A stretch of 64,000 bases of DNA from positions 310,001-374,000 of the forward strand of contig JAADJZ010000007.1 of assembly GCA_011032825.1 (NCBI GenBank), written 5' to 3'. How positions within the stretch are numbered: the stretch's first letter is position 1; each line of letters begins with the position of its first letter. The notes beneath the pieces were generated by a model. That model did no database searches and was not told the DNA's origin. It saw only the letters and a program-made list of their open reading frames with translations. Positions 9,192-21,585 of this stretch are shown here, in pieces. The stretch is from Massariosphaeria phaeospora. Lineage: Eukaryota > Ascomycota > Dothideomycetes > Pleosporales. A program made the translations under genes and the position numbers.

Positions 9192-12100
9192 CTACGCCTC
9201 AGCTTTCTCCTGCAAGCTGTCCTCTACCTTTTCCTCCTCGGCTTTTGGCGCCATCTTCTCGTTGTCCTTGTCCTCCTTCGCCTTGGCCTCCGTCTTGGGC
9301 TTCTTTGCTTCCTCCGGGAACAGCTCGGCAAAGAAGTCGGGCAGGAACCGGTTGATGCGCTTCCACGTCTCGTTCCAGAACTCTTCCTGCTCGGCCTTCT
9401 CGTCTGGGGGCACGAGGTAGCCTTGGTTGGACATGACGAGGATGATGTTCTTCAGGTTCTCCGACACGGCCTCCTCCTGTTGCTTTGTTAGCTTGATGTG
9501 CCGCCAAGGTATCCAGCCAGAGCTGTTGACGTACCAGGCTGTCGCCTTGACCGCTGTTAATCAGCCGGTCCATGATCGTGATAATCTTGAGCCACAGGTC
9601 GAGCATCACGTCCGATTCCGCCAACAGGTCCAGGTAGTGTAGGAACACCCGAGATAGCAGCGTTGCCGCCCGCACTCGCGTCTCGCTCATGCCTAGGGGG
9701 TCGGACTGGTACACCTCTGGCTTGAGGAGCTGTGTAATCAGAGGGAAAAGCACCTCGCTGAATATTGCTGTCCATTCCTTGTGGTCTTTGGATGCAAGGT
9801 CGTTGGAGAGGAGAGTCCGCTGCAAGGAACTGAAGGCTTGCTGGCGTATTTCACGACAAGGATTGAGGCATTGGTGTGTTAACGTCTTCAGTATTGGAGA
9901 CCAGTACGCCGTCCATGCTGGGCACAGTTAGCAAGGCCGGAAGGACGGCATGACTTTATTCACCTTCTTTCCGTTCGAGGTGGGACTGCTCAATGAACAT
10001 GGGAGCTCTACTCGACATCTCGAACACAATAGTCATTGCTTTGCTACCACGCACAACTATTTCGCTGCCCCTACAATTGCTTAGTCAATACTGTTCCAAA
10101 CATCAGACACATTGACTTACTCTGGTTTCTTAGGCTTTGCCTTTCCACGTCTCGCCGCCTGATCGAGAAGCTGTTCTTGTCGAGCTCCTACTTGAGCTGC
10201 AGTAGCAAACTCATTCAGAAGTGCAATGGCTGCTTCATAGTTGTCGGCTGTTATTCCGGGCTGTGGTGAAGTCGTCAAGTCTTCCACAAGCTGGAACACA
10301 TCACCGGCCGCTTCAGGCACTCGATGCAGCGTGTTGAGGATCGACCAGAAGTCAGGCGAGCTTGCAAGTTCGATGCGGAGGCCGTTCGGGCCTTTACAGC
10401 AATCTGATAATCCCTTCAACAAAGGTTGCGCACATTGCTTCAGGAGATCCTCGCTGAAGCTCGAGAACGTGTGCAAAAGGACCGGCGCCCGGATGAAGTC
10501 GAAGTCCTGGTTGGTTGGTTTAGTAAAATAACTTCGACAAAGACATAGGAAGGCTTACGTTACTGGCTTTGAGCAGACTCAACAGGTAGTAAACCGAACG
10601 CGCGATCAGGATGGGGTGAAGTTTAGACGCGTCTCTAATCACGCTTGCCAATGACTCTATGACATCTTTCGCTAGCTCTTTGACGGTTTCTTCGTCGCGC
10701 AAGGCTAGCATAGTCGCCAGCTCCAGAACAAATACTAGACTTGGGTCGTATGACGGACGATTCAGCTTTGGCTTATTGCCATTCGATCTCGGGCTCGTTG
10801 TCGGCGCTGGCAGCTCCGGCTTCACCACAATAACCCGGGGCGAGCCGTCCTCGGGTATCTGCTCAAGTAGTGACATGAGCAATGACCTCAGAGACTCTAT
10901 AGGCAGCTGGCTGATGTTGGCAAGAATATCCTCAAAGTGACATTCCTTGACTGTATCGACTGTGCATAACGTGTACTCGATCTCCTGGTCTGATGGCTCA
11001 GGAGGCTCGTCATTCGCAAAACTGGACACGTAAGAGGATAGTGCGGAGAAGATACCGGCATCTGCGGGTCGCTCGGCGCGGTCGATGACTTGCGCAGGGC
11101 TCTGCAGTGGTATCGGTGGTAAAGCTAGCGTCTTTTGAAAAGATAAGAAGTAGGGAGGAATTAGGGAATTAATGAAGAGGTTGACCATAATGTGGATGAG
11201 CTAGTATTGTTAGATCTTGATTCCCAAGGCACCTGATCTCGACTTACATGGTTCCAGCCTTCCCGTATTGACTCCTCATTGCCTTTGATGACCTGGAATA
11301 GCACTACTGTGGCCAGTTGTGCTCTCCCATCCCGCCCAAATCTGACCGCTGTTTCGCTGACCATTACACTCTTCTTCTCCACCTGGACCTCCGTGTTCAG
11401 GGATGTGCTAGGCGGGACGTCGGGGGCGAGTGTGCTGATGTACGACAGACACGAGATGATGTGATCTAACGCGTCACTCAACCCATACTTCATCGCAATT
11501 TGGGCGCACTGGTCAAATCCAGTGACTACTCGAGAAAAGACTGCGTCATCCGTAGCAGACATGAATACATATGACAAGGTTGCTACGATTGGCTTCCACG
11601 TCGCAGCAAACATGTCTGCATCAAAGATATTAGTGTCACAGATTGCAAGATCCTTTGTGGACTGGACTTTCATCAACAGTTCCTTCCAGGCGTGCTCGTA
11701 CGCATTTTTGTCTTGGTGCTCCTCTGGCAGAATAATTTCTCGTGTGCGGATGGAGTCATAAGCGGATTGGAGGAATTCTGGATCGAAGTCCTTCCCATTG
11801 TTAACGCCCCTGAGATTCTTCGCAAAGTCTTCTACCTTCATGCGCTTTGAACCTTTTAGATTCGGGTTATGCTGATCGGTGTTAAGCATGATAATGGCGT
11901 AGGTGAGGACATAGATTGCATCCTTGTGTCCAATGCCCTCGGGTTGTGCTTTTTCGTAGTACTGCTCTGAGAACTCGGTCATGATTCTCTCGATGAGTGC
12001 TGATTCTCCAGGAAGGCGAAATGAATTCAGTAGCTGTCGCAGCGCCTCATCTGTACGCAATCCTCTAAAGTCAAATAGACCAATGAAGGCGCTCAAGATT

Positions 12101-14224
12101 CCTTCATTAGACCTCTTCGAGATGAACTCTCCGAGGACCTTTTTGTCGACTCGGGTCGTGCCCTTCACAAACTCGGCAATGCATTTAGGATCATCGGGAT
12201 TCTCAATGATACCTTGGGATACAAGGTACGCAATGCCGGCTTTTGGGCTCTCATTGAACTTAGTCGCACCTCGGATGATAATCTTCTTGCGAGCTCTTTG
12301 TTCTCGCAGAGCATCGGGATTGGGAAGGCCCTCAGTTACTGGCTCTTCCTCAAGTCGGTCTGCGATAGATTGTACAAAGCCAAGGAGGGCATCCAGACAT
12401 AGCGGGGGCACATTAACGGTACTCCATGTTGCCGAGTCAGGGAATGCGTTACGTGATAGGAGTCCGACAATATCCATACAGACATCTCCGCGATCAGTCT
12501 CGCAGTCGTAGTTGACGAAAAGCTCGGCCATGAATGAGGGTATGCGGACCAGGGCACCTAAGTTCTCAACCATAGCTTCGCGAGCATCCGGTTTCCTGGC
12601 CCCACCCTCCAATCCGAGTTTCTGGCGGTCTTTGACTGGGACTGGTGTCGAACGCCCACTAGCGCTACTCTGCTGCTGCGGTGGTTGTTTGACAAGGCTC
12701 GGAGCTTGAGGAACGCCTTCGTAGAGCGATGGCTCGATTCCAGGCTCCAGTGGGATCTCTACTCGTGGGAACAAGCAAGCCACCAAGTACGACAGATACA
12801 GCTCTTGTTGCAGCTTGAGTACATTCCTGCAAGTCGCTAATAGTGTCCCGGCAACTCGCAGTGACTCGTTTAGGATGGCCATATTATCCGATCGAACCAG
12901 CTGGAAAAGATGCCGGCAAAGTGTGTCCTTTGCCAGGTTCGCCAAGCTAGGGTGACTTGCTATAGAGGGTCCAGCAACTTCAAGGGCTACATCCACGATT
13001 CGCAGCGCCATCACGCGCATGGTGTCGGTGTGCTGGCGATCATGAGGGTCCAGCAACTCCACCAATACTCGTAGAAGCTCTCGGATGGATGGGAGAGAAT
13101 AGGCCTTGATTACAGCAGGCTGTAGTGGCTCGGGCTCTGCTGTCGCTGCAAGATCCAGGGTACTGCTGGCGGGATTTGGCGCGTTACTGTCCATGTCGTC
13201 CTGGCCCCGTTCCGAACTGCTGAGTTGCTGTCCCTCTTCGACCTTCCTAGGTCCTCCATCGCGCTCGCCGTTCATTGACGGGTCCATTCTTAGACCATCT
13301 TGCTTGTCATCTTCCTCGAGCTCTTCATCCAACGCCTCCAACTCGGCTGGGGATTCAATTTCCAAGGTCTTTAGTCGTTTGAAGATAACCTGGCACATAG
13401 ACACCATAGCAATTTCCGCGGACCGGCGCAGTAATTCCGAGAGCCTAGCCTGACAGCACATGCTCAAGCCTGTCTCCATCATTTCGCACACACTCTCGTC
13501 GCCCAAAACCTCGCCTCCGGGCCCCGAGATCATGCCTTCCATGAGTTTCAGTATCCGCAAAAGCACAATCTCGTCGGCGGCCGAGTCGCTGGCTTCGAAC
13601 CGGCAATGCGTGATAGCCGAGGAGAGCTGCTGCATAGCCTCTGGAAGGCGCGGAGAATCATGGCCGATGATATTATAGGACAGGAACTTCGTGATAGCAA
13701 TCAGAGCGAGCGATGTTATGGGGGCTGAGGTCGACGAAGAGCGAATGACTTGTAGAAACGGATGGAGCATGGAGGGTGTATCGAAGGTCCTGATGTCTGC
13801 AAACATGTCAACGTAGCTCGAGCCGCATCCCATAATCCTACACACCTTTACATCCTTTGAGATCGCTCCGCAAGCGCGCAAAAGCAGCCATAAGAGGATT
13901 GTCCTGCATGCTTTTGCCCTTCTTCCCCCTCAATCCCCATCTGCTTGGGACGGCCTCCTCCAGCTCCCCGCCGCTTGTAATGCCCTGGCCTGCTCGGTCG
14001 CGCTTTTGTATAGCTGGTATCTTGGTCGAGGCACCCCCCAAAATAGCTGAGACCGACGAATGCGCCCAGCGGGCATGCTTCCGCATCGCAGACGTGACTG
14101 TTATGCATTCTGTAACCACCAAAGCCACTGGGTTGACTGCGACGGAAATGGGTCGGGAATCCAGTTTTGTGATCGCATCTTGGAGCGTACCCAACGAGGT
14201 CTCTTCGGTCCCGTCGCTCGACAT
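9192..14224 (-). CDS. GEA2: Arf guanine nucleotide exchange factor, Gea/GBF1 type (Sec7 domain)
   Basis: Seven exons (14224-13846, 13796-11248, 11200-10559, 10506-10121, 10070-9964, 9917-9535, 9476-9192) give 1576 residues. All introns are 46-58 bp, GT-AG, and keep frame. Order of parts: N-terminal DCB region (ALVVTECITVTSAMRKHARW, SSVSAILGG); HUS region with the HUS box NYDCETDRGD near residue 555; Sec7 domain at about 622-816, with the catalytic Glu finger in FRLPGES (Glu724) and the helix ending LTYAIIMLNTDQHNPN; then long helical HDS regions (SLRSLLMSLLEQIPE, LPPYFLSFQKTL-like, MVNLFINSLIPPYF); and a Lys/Glu-rich tail from about residue 1530. It activates Arf1 at the early Golgi for COPI budding (family knowledge). 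The large size and HUS/HDS regions place it in the Gea/GBF1 group; it could equally be called Gea1 or GeaA, since filamentous fungi usually have one copy. Confidence 0.96.
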
Positions 14225-15104
14225 TTCGCTGGCGGACTCTTCTAGCCGGGAATCGCGGTCTTGGGGACTGGGTGTCGCGCAGGAAAGGTGTGCTTATTGC
14301 GGTTCGACCATGCATGTCCGCATGTCCAGATCAGCAGGTTCGGGGACGTGGTAGCATACTATCGAAACGCTGAGCCTGGCGAAGCGACTTCAGGTAATGG
14401 TAGATTATCGGGAATGTGTCTACTGCAGAAGGCGTGCCTAGTTCGTAGGCATCAACAACCGGGCTCCTAGCTGCGTCGATACTTTGACACGAGAAATGCC
14501 AAGCCATATGTTTCACAAAGGCCAGGGTGGCGGCTGCCGCTGATTACGCCAAAGGGTCCTACTGCCAAGCTAAATGCGCTGCTTGAAGGAATATAATTAT
14601 TCAAAGCATTGTAATTTCTCAAGTCACCACTGAAGACGCTTTTTGTGTTTTGTACTTTCGATAGTGTTACAAGCGTGGCTCTCACTCGAGATGAGCACGA
14701 CGCCCAATGATGCAAGAAGCTCTAGTATATACAAATCCCCAAACCCAGTCCACAAAGTCTCATCGATTGCGCCAACATTGGAAAGCGAGGAAGCACGCCT
14801 GTGAGCGCAGCATGGATTTTTTCATATCCAGAGTGGGCGTTTGGCTCTGCGTATACTTGCCAAATGAATCCCTCTGCCACAATCCAGGATGGAAAAGCTG
14901 TCCAGCCATGCGCGGGTCAATGCCCGTACAAAGTTAATTAAGAAGAACATGCTTGCTGCCGAGGCATGTTATCTCGGGGATATAAAACACGTTCATCAAG
15001 AGTCGTTGTTGCTGACACTTTCAGCTCACCCTCACCGCGCTACTTGCCATTATTTGCTCTAATTGGGGTTAGCTCACAGTGCTCACATGCATCTGAAGCG
15101 GAAC
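14225..15104. other. Intergenic region between Gea and Anp1
   Basis: About 880 bp separating two minus-strand genes. It should hold the Gea promoter and the Anp1 3' UTR. Frames here are short and unlike any family I know. No RNA gene or repeat seen. Confidence 0.35.
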
Positions 15105-16834
15105 TCACTGCGCTGGCTGGGATTTTTCCTTCTCTTCTTCTCCTTTGGCTTCATGAACTTGGTCGGGGTCTGCTTTCCGATGTTCCTTCTTAGGCTGTTC
15201 TGCTACCTTTTTGGCTTGCTCCACCTCATTCTTGGTCTCCTCTTTGACCTTTTCTACGACCTTGTCCTTCTCTTTCTCTTTCTCCTTATGTTCATTCTTC
15301 TCCTTTTGCACAAGGTTTTGGACCGCTGCTTTCTCCTTTTCCCAGTCACTCGACTTAGAATCAAACTGATCCTTGATCTTGTTCACGCGGTCCTTTTTTG
15401 CCTGTTCCTCAGCTTCCTTAGATTTTCGATCCTTCTCCATCTCCTCCATATGTCGAATGTCATCAACACTAGGCTCGTACAAATGCCAGATAGTGTAATG
15501 TGGGAGTCCTACAACAGAGAATTTCATGCGCTTGGCCATCTGAAGTGGGTGTTAGCATCGCGAGCGGTCTGCAACGTGAAACTTGATAACCCACCTTTCC
15601 AAACCCTTCCGTCTCGGCATGCTTCTCAAAACTGAAAGCCGGGAAATGGACTCCAGAGCGGAATACTTTGGCTTTAGCAAGGATACTAACACCACCGACA
15701 CCGTCGATTTCCATCTCCATATCGGGATCTCCGTACGGATCACGCAGGTAGGCCAAATGAGGCCGCCACGTAGCGTACTCGGCATATCCCTCGACAATGA
15801 CCGCATCCTCATCCAGAGTGTCAGCAAGCGCTAGGGCAGTGTCGGACTCCTGCCAAGAGTTCAAGTCGTAGGGTTGTTCTCCTCCGAGCCAGTCAGGCAG
15901 AGGTCGCCAGACGTCTAGAAGACCATGTCAGTAGTGGAGAGGTCGTAAGATAAAGCACGTCTTACTGGGAACAATCACGTCCTTATTGTGCCGCATGAGA
16001 TCTTCAAGGATAGTGAAGGGAGCGGTCTCGACGTCAACGTCTCTCCAGTACACCCAACTATGCGTTGGCCGCAGAGCAGCGCTCAGAAGCCAATTGCGCG
16101 CCTGGGCCATGGACTTCCGTCGTCCAGCCTGCGCCGCAAAACCGTGTCTACTCTCAACATCCTGATTGACCTTCTGTCCGAAGTCTTTCTCCATGATCGA
16201 AATTTCTCCGAACTGCTGCTTGGGATCCTTGGCAGCTTGCAGGTCGGTCAATTTCTCCTCCAGTTTGGATATGGTGTTGTCCTTGGAATCTCCGACGAGA
16301 AACGCAAGATCAATCAAGTTGTGGGGATACGTCAAGTTTTTCAAATGGGCGAAGAACATATCCAAATGCGGCGCGGCGTCTCGTAAAGGCGCACAGAGTA
16401 ATATTCTTTCCTCGCGCTCCCACCCCCTCGCGGTGCCTTGCACATTGTTTAGGTCGTAATATCGCACGGTCTCAAGTTGCGAGTCCTCGCCCGAGGTGAA
16501 GAAGCTAAGGGGGCCGGAGCCTAGGTTCGGGCGCAAGTCGGGGTAGAAGAAAAAGACGGCAGTAAAGAATACAGAGCCGACAAGGAGTATCCGCTGTATC
16601 AGCTGTCTACGCCGCCTCGAGGCAGGCTGTGATCGCGGTTGAAATCTGCAGCGGCAATGATGGTCAGCATTGTATTCGCGCCAGTGGTGACGGTGCAGGA
16701 CAGAAGAGAGATGCGGCGGGAGAGGTGCGCTGAGCATGGCGACGCCGGCGGACGTACTTGTGAGGTTGAATAGAAAATGTGCCGTTCGAGGGATATGCAG
16801 CGTTTCCTCCGTTTGAGTACGCATGGCGATGCAT
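15105..16834 (-). CDS. ANP1: Mannan polymerase II subunit Anp1 (GT62 alpha-1,6-mannosyltransferase)
   Basis: Exons 16834-16758, 16645-15966, 15914-15595 and 15539-15105 encode 503 residues. Type II Golgi membrane protein: short N-terminal tail (NGTFSIQPHK, then an Arg-rich run), signal anchor at about residues 45-62 (ILLVGSVFFTAVFFFYP), then the GT62 domain with ERILLCAPLRDAA, SMAQARNWLLSAAL, and the metal-binding WRDVDVE (DxD), followed by NVWRPLPDW and DGVGGVSILAKAKVF. The last 110 residues are an almost uninterrupted Lys/Glu/Asp coiled coil (KEKEKEKDKVVEKVKEE). Anp1 works in the M-Pol II complex that elongates the alpha-1,6 backbone of N-linked mannan. The first exon was found by splicing a different frame: donor GTACGTC at 16757, acceptor TGCAG at 16646, joining HK to FQPRSQ. 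An upstream in-frame ATG at 16870 is possible, but 16834 has the better context (AAG before ATG). Confidence 0.93.
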
Positions 16835-18934
16835 CTTTCCCTTGGGCGACGATCCATGTAAGGGCAGCATCTAGAAGGGCGGGCGGGACTGGAGTCTCGC
16901 TCTGAAGGTATCCCTTGAGCACCCCCGGTCGCCGTCGACCGGCCAGAGCACAAACCACGATGCAGCGCGCGACGAGTCGAGACGGGGGCTTGGGCGGATG
17001 GACCCAGCAGGGGAATTGAAGGCGACAGCGGCCAGGACGAGGACGGCGGGCGGTGTCGAATGCGAGGAAGGTCGGTGGAGGAGCTGTCGTACACGGTACA
17101 CGACCCCCGGTGAGGAGGACTTGGCCGGGTAGTCTGTTTCGCTAAGGCCACCGTTGATGTTCACATAGGCCCCGATAAACCCTGCGGCGCGCACCGAAGC
17201 GACAGACAGCTGGACAAGGCAGGACTTTTTGGACTCGTGTGCGAGAGACTGGCGTTTGTGCGAAAACTGCGCTTTCCGGCATGCGAGGTGAGGTGAGCGG
17301 CGGACTGGAGTCTGGAGTTGAGCCGGAAGCGCGCGCCCACGGCCCCACGCCAAGCACGCCCGTCGGGTGTTTCAGATCTCAGCAGGTCGGTAGGTATGGT
17401 AGATATTTGTTTGTATAGCACCAGGTTGCATGTCACGCCTTTCCTTTCTCTTCCTCCACTGTTACTGTTGCTGTTGTATTGTGCGCCCCTGTTCAGTGGG
17501 CTGGGCACCGTCTTCAGCTGGCTGCGCTGCTTATGGTGCTGAGTTGCGGCGCCAAATGATGACAGATGCGCCAACAGAGAGCTACCTAGGTGGGCACATA
17601 CGCACGCAGTACACATGTGATATCATGGGCAAGTTAAGATTGCATTGCTATAGGTGGCTATATGGACTTCGACCCCGTTCTAACCCTTCCAACCCCCTCA
17701 GCACTGATCTTGAGTTGATCTTTGGCATGGAACCTGAACATGTGCCATTAGCTTCAGGTTGACAAGTATAGCAAAAGTAAGAACAAGCGAAGCTCCACGC
17801 TCAGAAAGCCGTTTTTAGTCATGCTCCCCCGCCGGCCTCCAGTCGAGACGGTCCAAGACGGACTACCCCAACCGTCAGCACGAGGACCACAATTACGCGC
17901 CGTCGGAAGACCTTCAGCAAAACTCCACAACTCATCATCCCAGTCAAGGACTAGTAGAGTGCGGGAGGGTGACCCGGCGGCGGATGATCATTGAATGGAT
18001 AGACTAGGTTTTCATCCTAGCAGGAGGAGAGTGATTATGTGCAGCATACCTTGTGAATTTCCGGACCCTGTGTACCTTCGTCGACCTAGGTGGCATCTGT
18101 ATATCCTGTTAGCCAAAGCACGCCAAAAGGACACTATGGCTTGATGAAAAAAGATTGCAATATCAGACAGGTAAGCTGGTATGAGATTTCCACACGAAGA
18201 TTCGGTAGCAGAACTGAAAATAATACACTCATCATAGAAGCGCGATGGGGATTAAAACACAAAAGGGTCCAACTTACTTCAAGTCAGATTTGCTACTGCA
18301 TGAGCTGCTGAGTTAGTGAAGATGGAGATGCAGGTCAACAATGTGACATGTGCTCCTAGCGAGTCCTGCAAAGATGATATGCTCCATGTAAAGCTTCTTC
18401 AGTTCATGAAGCTATACGACTAGGGTACGTCTAGAAGGCCGAAGGCCGAACTCTGGTGAGGAGCGAGTGCGGGCGGTCCTTATGGTTACGACGGAGGCAC
18501 ACGACGACTACGTCGCCTCGAGGCTTGATCGAACACGAAGCTGGGCCTATTCAGTTGTCAGCTCATAGTTCAGGGGACCAAGCTGCAGGAAGTTGCGGAT
18601 TTGAAGTGAAAAATCAGACGGTGGTGCATGTGTTCAATGCTCATTAAGAATCACGAGAACGTATTCAGGGGTTATCAATCATAAAGGCTCGTTGTTCGAC
18701 GAAGAAAACGGAGTGGCGCTTACCTTGAGTGCGAACGCGTTGTCGGAAGCCAGAAGTGGAGGTGGAAGAGGAAGAGGAAGGAAGAGAGAGCAGAACTCGA
18801 AGCTCAAGCGAAAAGAAAATTGGCGCGGGCCGCGAACTCTTGGCAAGGTTGCGCTTACGTAACACGGCATCCAACCAACATCCGAAACGGCATTCCATAC
18901 CCACAACTTCTCACGTTCAAGAACGGCATTTGCA
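16835..18934. other. Long divergent intergenic region between Anp1 and Mtr3
   Basis: About 2.1 kb, the largest gene-free stretch in the gene-dense half apart from the repeat array. GC-rich near Anp1, and mixed further right. Several frames of 70-150 codons are open, but they overlap each other and show no domain. I see no supported tRNA; a short hairpin near 18004 was considered and rejected. Long 5' UTRs, a non-coding RNA or an orphan short gene cannot be excluded. Confidence 0.35.
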
Positions 18935-20062
18935 ATGAACACGGATAGGAGGAGAATCAACGCTCCGAGCGGGGGGACCTCTGCGCCAGTGTTCGCGAGG
19001 ACAGTCAAGGAGCCTGGATATCTTCAATCGCTGCGACCGACCCGCACCAGAGGCCCGAATGAGCTCCGCAAGATCTGTAAGTGCTTGATTAAATCTTACA
19101 ATGTTGCAGAACTCAACAATATGCGCCTGCTTTTGAGCAGAGCTGTGCTACACCCCATCAATCGGCCCCTCTCCCCCTGTTGTTCACAATCAGTCTCAAG
19201 TCAAACAAAAGACTAACGCAACACAGTCCTCCAAACCAGCCTGGTACCCTCAGCCTCTGGCTCGGCCTACCTCGAGATCCCGACCTCTACGAATACTCCT
19301 ACGGGAAAGACTCTCATCCCACCAACCTCCTCTCTGAAGATCACTGCCTCGATCCAAGGACCCAAGCCCCTCCCCCGCAGCGCCCCATTTTCACCCTCCC
19401 TCCTCCTCACCACAACCGTGAAGTTCGCGCCTTTCGCAACAAGGCACCGCCGAGGCTATATCCGCGACTCGGTCGAGCGCGATCTGGGCGTCCATGTCGA
19501 GACCGCGTTACGTGGAGTGATTATTGGGGAGCGGTGGCCTAAGAGTGGGGTTGAGGTCGTGATCACGGTCGTGGAGGGCGACGAAGATGCGTGGTGGGGT
19601 GATGCTTCGGGCGGCGGAAGTGGAAACGGGGACGGTGGTGGGTGGGGGCTGTTGAACGTGCTAGCCGGATGCATCACGGTCGCGAGTGCCGCAATTGCGG
19701 ATGCAGGAATCGACTGCGTGGACATGGTTTCCGGAGGGGTGGCTGCAATCATCAAGACGCCGAATGGAAAAGACCTGGTTAAAATCTTGGACCCGTGCCC
19801 TGCGGAGCATCAGAATATCGTCGCGGCTTGCGCGGTTGGTTACCTGGCTGGACGGGATGAGATTACGGAACTATGGATGAAGGGCGATGTAGGTGCTGAT
19901 CCGGAGGAACTAATTGAAGGTGCTACGCATGCTGCTGTAGGCAGTCTGTCCGTCATGAAAGAAGTCATACTGGAGGGCGTGGAAGCAAAGTTCAAAGACC
20001 AGCTTTCAGTCAACAATGACGGCCTCAAGAGGAAGCAACAAGACGTCGAGATGTCAGGTTGA
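18935..20062 (+). CDS. MTR3: Exosome core subunit Mtr3 (RNase PH-like)
   Basis: Exons 18935-19076 and 19227-20062, with a 150 bp GT-AG intron, encode 325 residues. The protein opens with MNTDRRRINAPSGGT and RGPNELRKIFLQTSLVPSAS, leading into an RNase PH fold: SGSAYLE, VKFAPFATRHRRGYIRD, VHVETALRGVIIGERWPKSG, then LLNVLAGCITVASAAIADAG and VDMVSGGVAAI. These match the Mtr3/Rrp43-type ring subunits of the eukaryotic exosome. Eukaryotic ring subunits are catalytically dead and form the channel that threads RNA to Rrp44. A Gly/Asp-rich loop (SGGGSGNGDGGG) interrupts the fold near residue 205 and is probably a surface insertion. The C-terminus is charged (KRKQQDVEMSG). Mtr3 rather than Rrp41/46 is preferred from the N-terminal motif. 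Confidence 0.88.
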
Positions 20063-20517
20063 GCTAAAAAAGTTCTATCTACTGTGTATCGGGTGGCTTT
20101 AGGTTACAGCATAGCAACGGCGTTCGGACGGAGATATACCACGAGTTAATGTAGCAAACACGTTTCTGCAGCTCTTGTTTGTCAAATTTCACCTTTACCA
20201 CAGCATTTGCCCTCTCTGTCACCGCATAGTCTACGCCACCCCGATATCAACAGTTTAATCGCGCGCAACAATCCGAGTTGCGGGTTCCAATAAGCTGTCA
20301 TTTCCACTACCTCACCGCCAAGAAATTACCTGTCGTCTCTGTGAGAAACACACCGCCCACCACTCGCCTTCACTCTCACTGGCTCTACGACCCGGTGTCT
20401 TGTCAGCTTTACTACGACGTCTATATATAAACGTCCTGCTGCCCTTTCTCGACACCAGTCCTTTCAACAACAACTCCTTCTTGTTAAAGCGGTACCGCAA
20501 ACACGACAGCAATCAAG
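20063..20517. promoter_or_regulatory. Intergenic region with TATA-box promoter of the Myb-like gene
   Basis: About 455 bp between two plus-strand genes. A clear TATA element (TATATATAAA, around 20422-20431) lies about 90 bp upstream of the Myb-like start codon, a normal spacing for a fungal TATA promoter with a short leader. No coding frame seen. Confidence 0.5.
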
Positions 20518-21585
20518 ATGCCGTCCGAGGAAGAGAACCTTCAGTATCTGTACCTTGTCTTGACCAGTGGTGGAGCTCCAACTGTAAGTCACAACGTCAC
20601 ATCTTAGGCGTGCTGGGTGGTAGGCGTGTTATGGCACTAACGGCTTATAGATCGACTGGGCCGCTGTTGGCGATTCAATGGAGCTCAAGCCAGGCGCTGT
20701 ATCCAAGCGATGGAGTCGCCTCAAGACAGCTATGACTGAGGGCAAGAATCCTGGTGGCGCCGCGTATCCGTTTCTATGGTTATGCGTAAAACATTCGGCG
20801 AAAGACAAGGTACGCTCTCAAGTTCCCCATCACTAAGGGAAGAGCTGACATCACGACCCTAGGCTTTGGACTGGACCGCCATAGCAAGCAAGTGCAATAC
20901 TACACCTGGTGCCGCCAGCAAGCGCTACTCTCGCATGAAGCAAGCTTTCGAGAAAGGGGACCCCACACCTGCTACGCCGACTAAGGCCAAGAACCCGTCT
21001 GGCGATGAACCAAGCACTCCGACCCCATCAAAGAGGAAGCGAGCTCCTACTACCCCGAAGGCCAACAAGCCAAAGAAAGGTGTCGCTGATGACAAGTACA
21101 AGCCCGCTGCCAACGGCGACGACCCGCAAGATGACGATGAAGACGAGGTCGATATCAAGCCTGTCAAGCGCACGAAAGCCACCCCAACAAAGCCAAAGGC
21201 AACGCCGAAGCCGAAGCCCAAGGCCAAGACCAAGACCAACACTAAAGCGAACGTCAAGACCGAGTCCACCGAGAAAGACCCCATTCCCCAAGGTTCCACC
21301 AACCTCACCGAGGCCAGCACCCTCATTAAGTCCGAGAACAATGGCGTCGACGCAAACGACAAAGACAGCGACAACCAGGACCAGTTCTTCGATGCTGAGA
21401 CGGGAGAAGTTGAAGATGAGGTTTCGGTTGAGGGCCCAAGTGGAGAGGAGGATGCAGAGGATGACGGGCTCAACCATGACAGTAGGTGTTCCGAACCCCC
21501 TGAGTGCGCTTTATGTGAGTGCCGACATCGATGGGTGGCTAATCAGATTGGATTAGGGGTTGAGAGCTGGTTGGACGAGATTTGA
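20518..21585 (+). CDS. Small Myb/SANT-like protein with two tandem repeats
   Basis: Exons 20518-20583, 20651-20809 and 20863-21585 give 315 residues. A further 75 bp segment, 21482-21556, has intron ends and a CTAAT branch site and is a multiple of three, so removing it gives 290 residues with the same end (VESWLDEI); both forms are possible. Two similar Myb-like units sit at about residues 10-50 (IDWAAVGDSMELKPGAVSKR WSRLK) and 64-105 (LDWTAIASKCNTTPGAASKR YSRMK). The rest is a Lys/Pro/Thr-rich basic region (KRKRAPTTPK, KPKATPKPKPKAKTKT) followed by an acidic tail, suggesting a nuclear protein contacting DNA or chromatin (inference). Similar short Myb-like proteins are common and uncharacterised in Pezizomycotina. 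Confidence 0.85.

Noticed and set aside
14480..15060. A gene between Gea and Anp1
   Set aside because: Short frames only, without splice-compatible extension or family signal.
16871..17151. N-terminal extension of Anp1 reading straight upstream from exon 2
   Set aside because: The unspliced frame would add over 100 low-complexity residues before the signal anchor; the spliced short exon at 16834-16758 has canonical sites and gives a normal type II N-terminus.
18004..18020. tRNA-like anticodon arm CTAGG-TTTTCAT-CCTAG
   Set aside because: A 5 bp stem with 7 nt loop is present, but no T arm, no acceptor stem pairing and no A/B box promoter in the right places.
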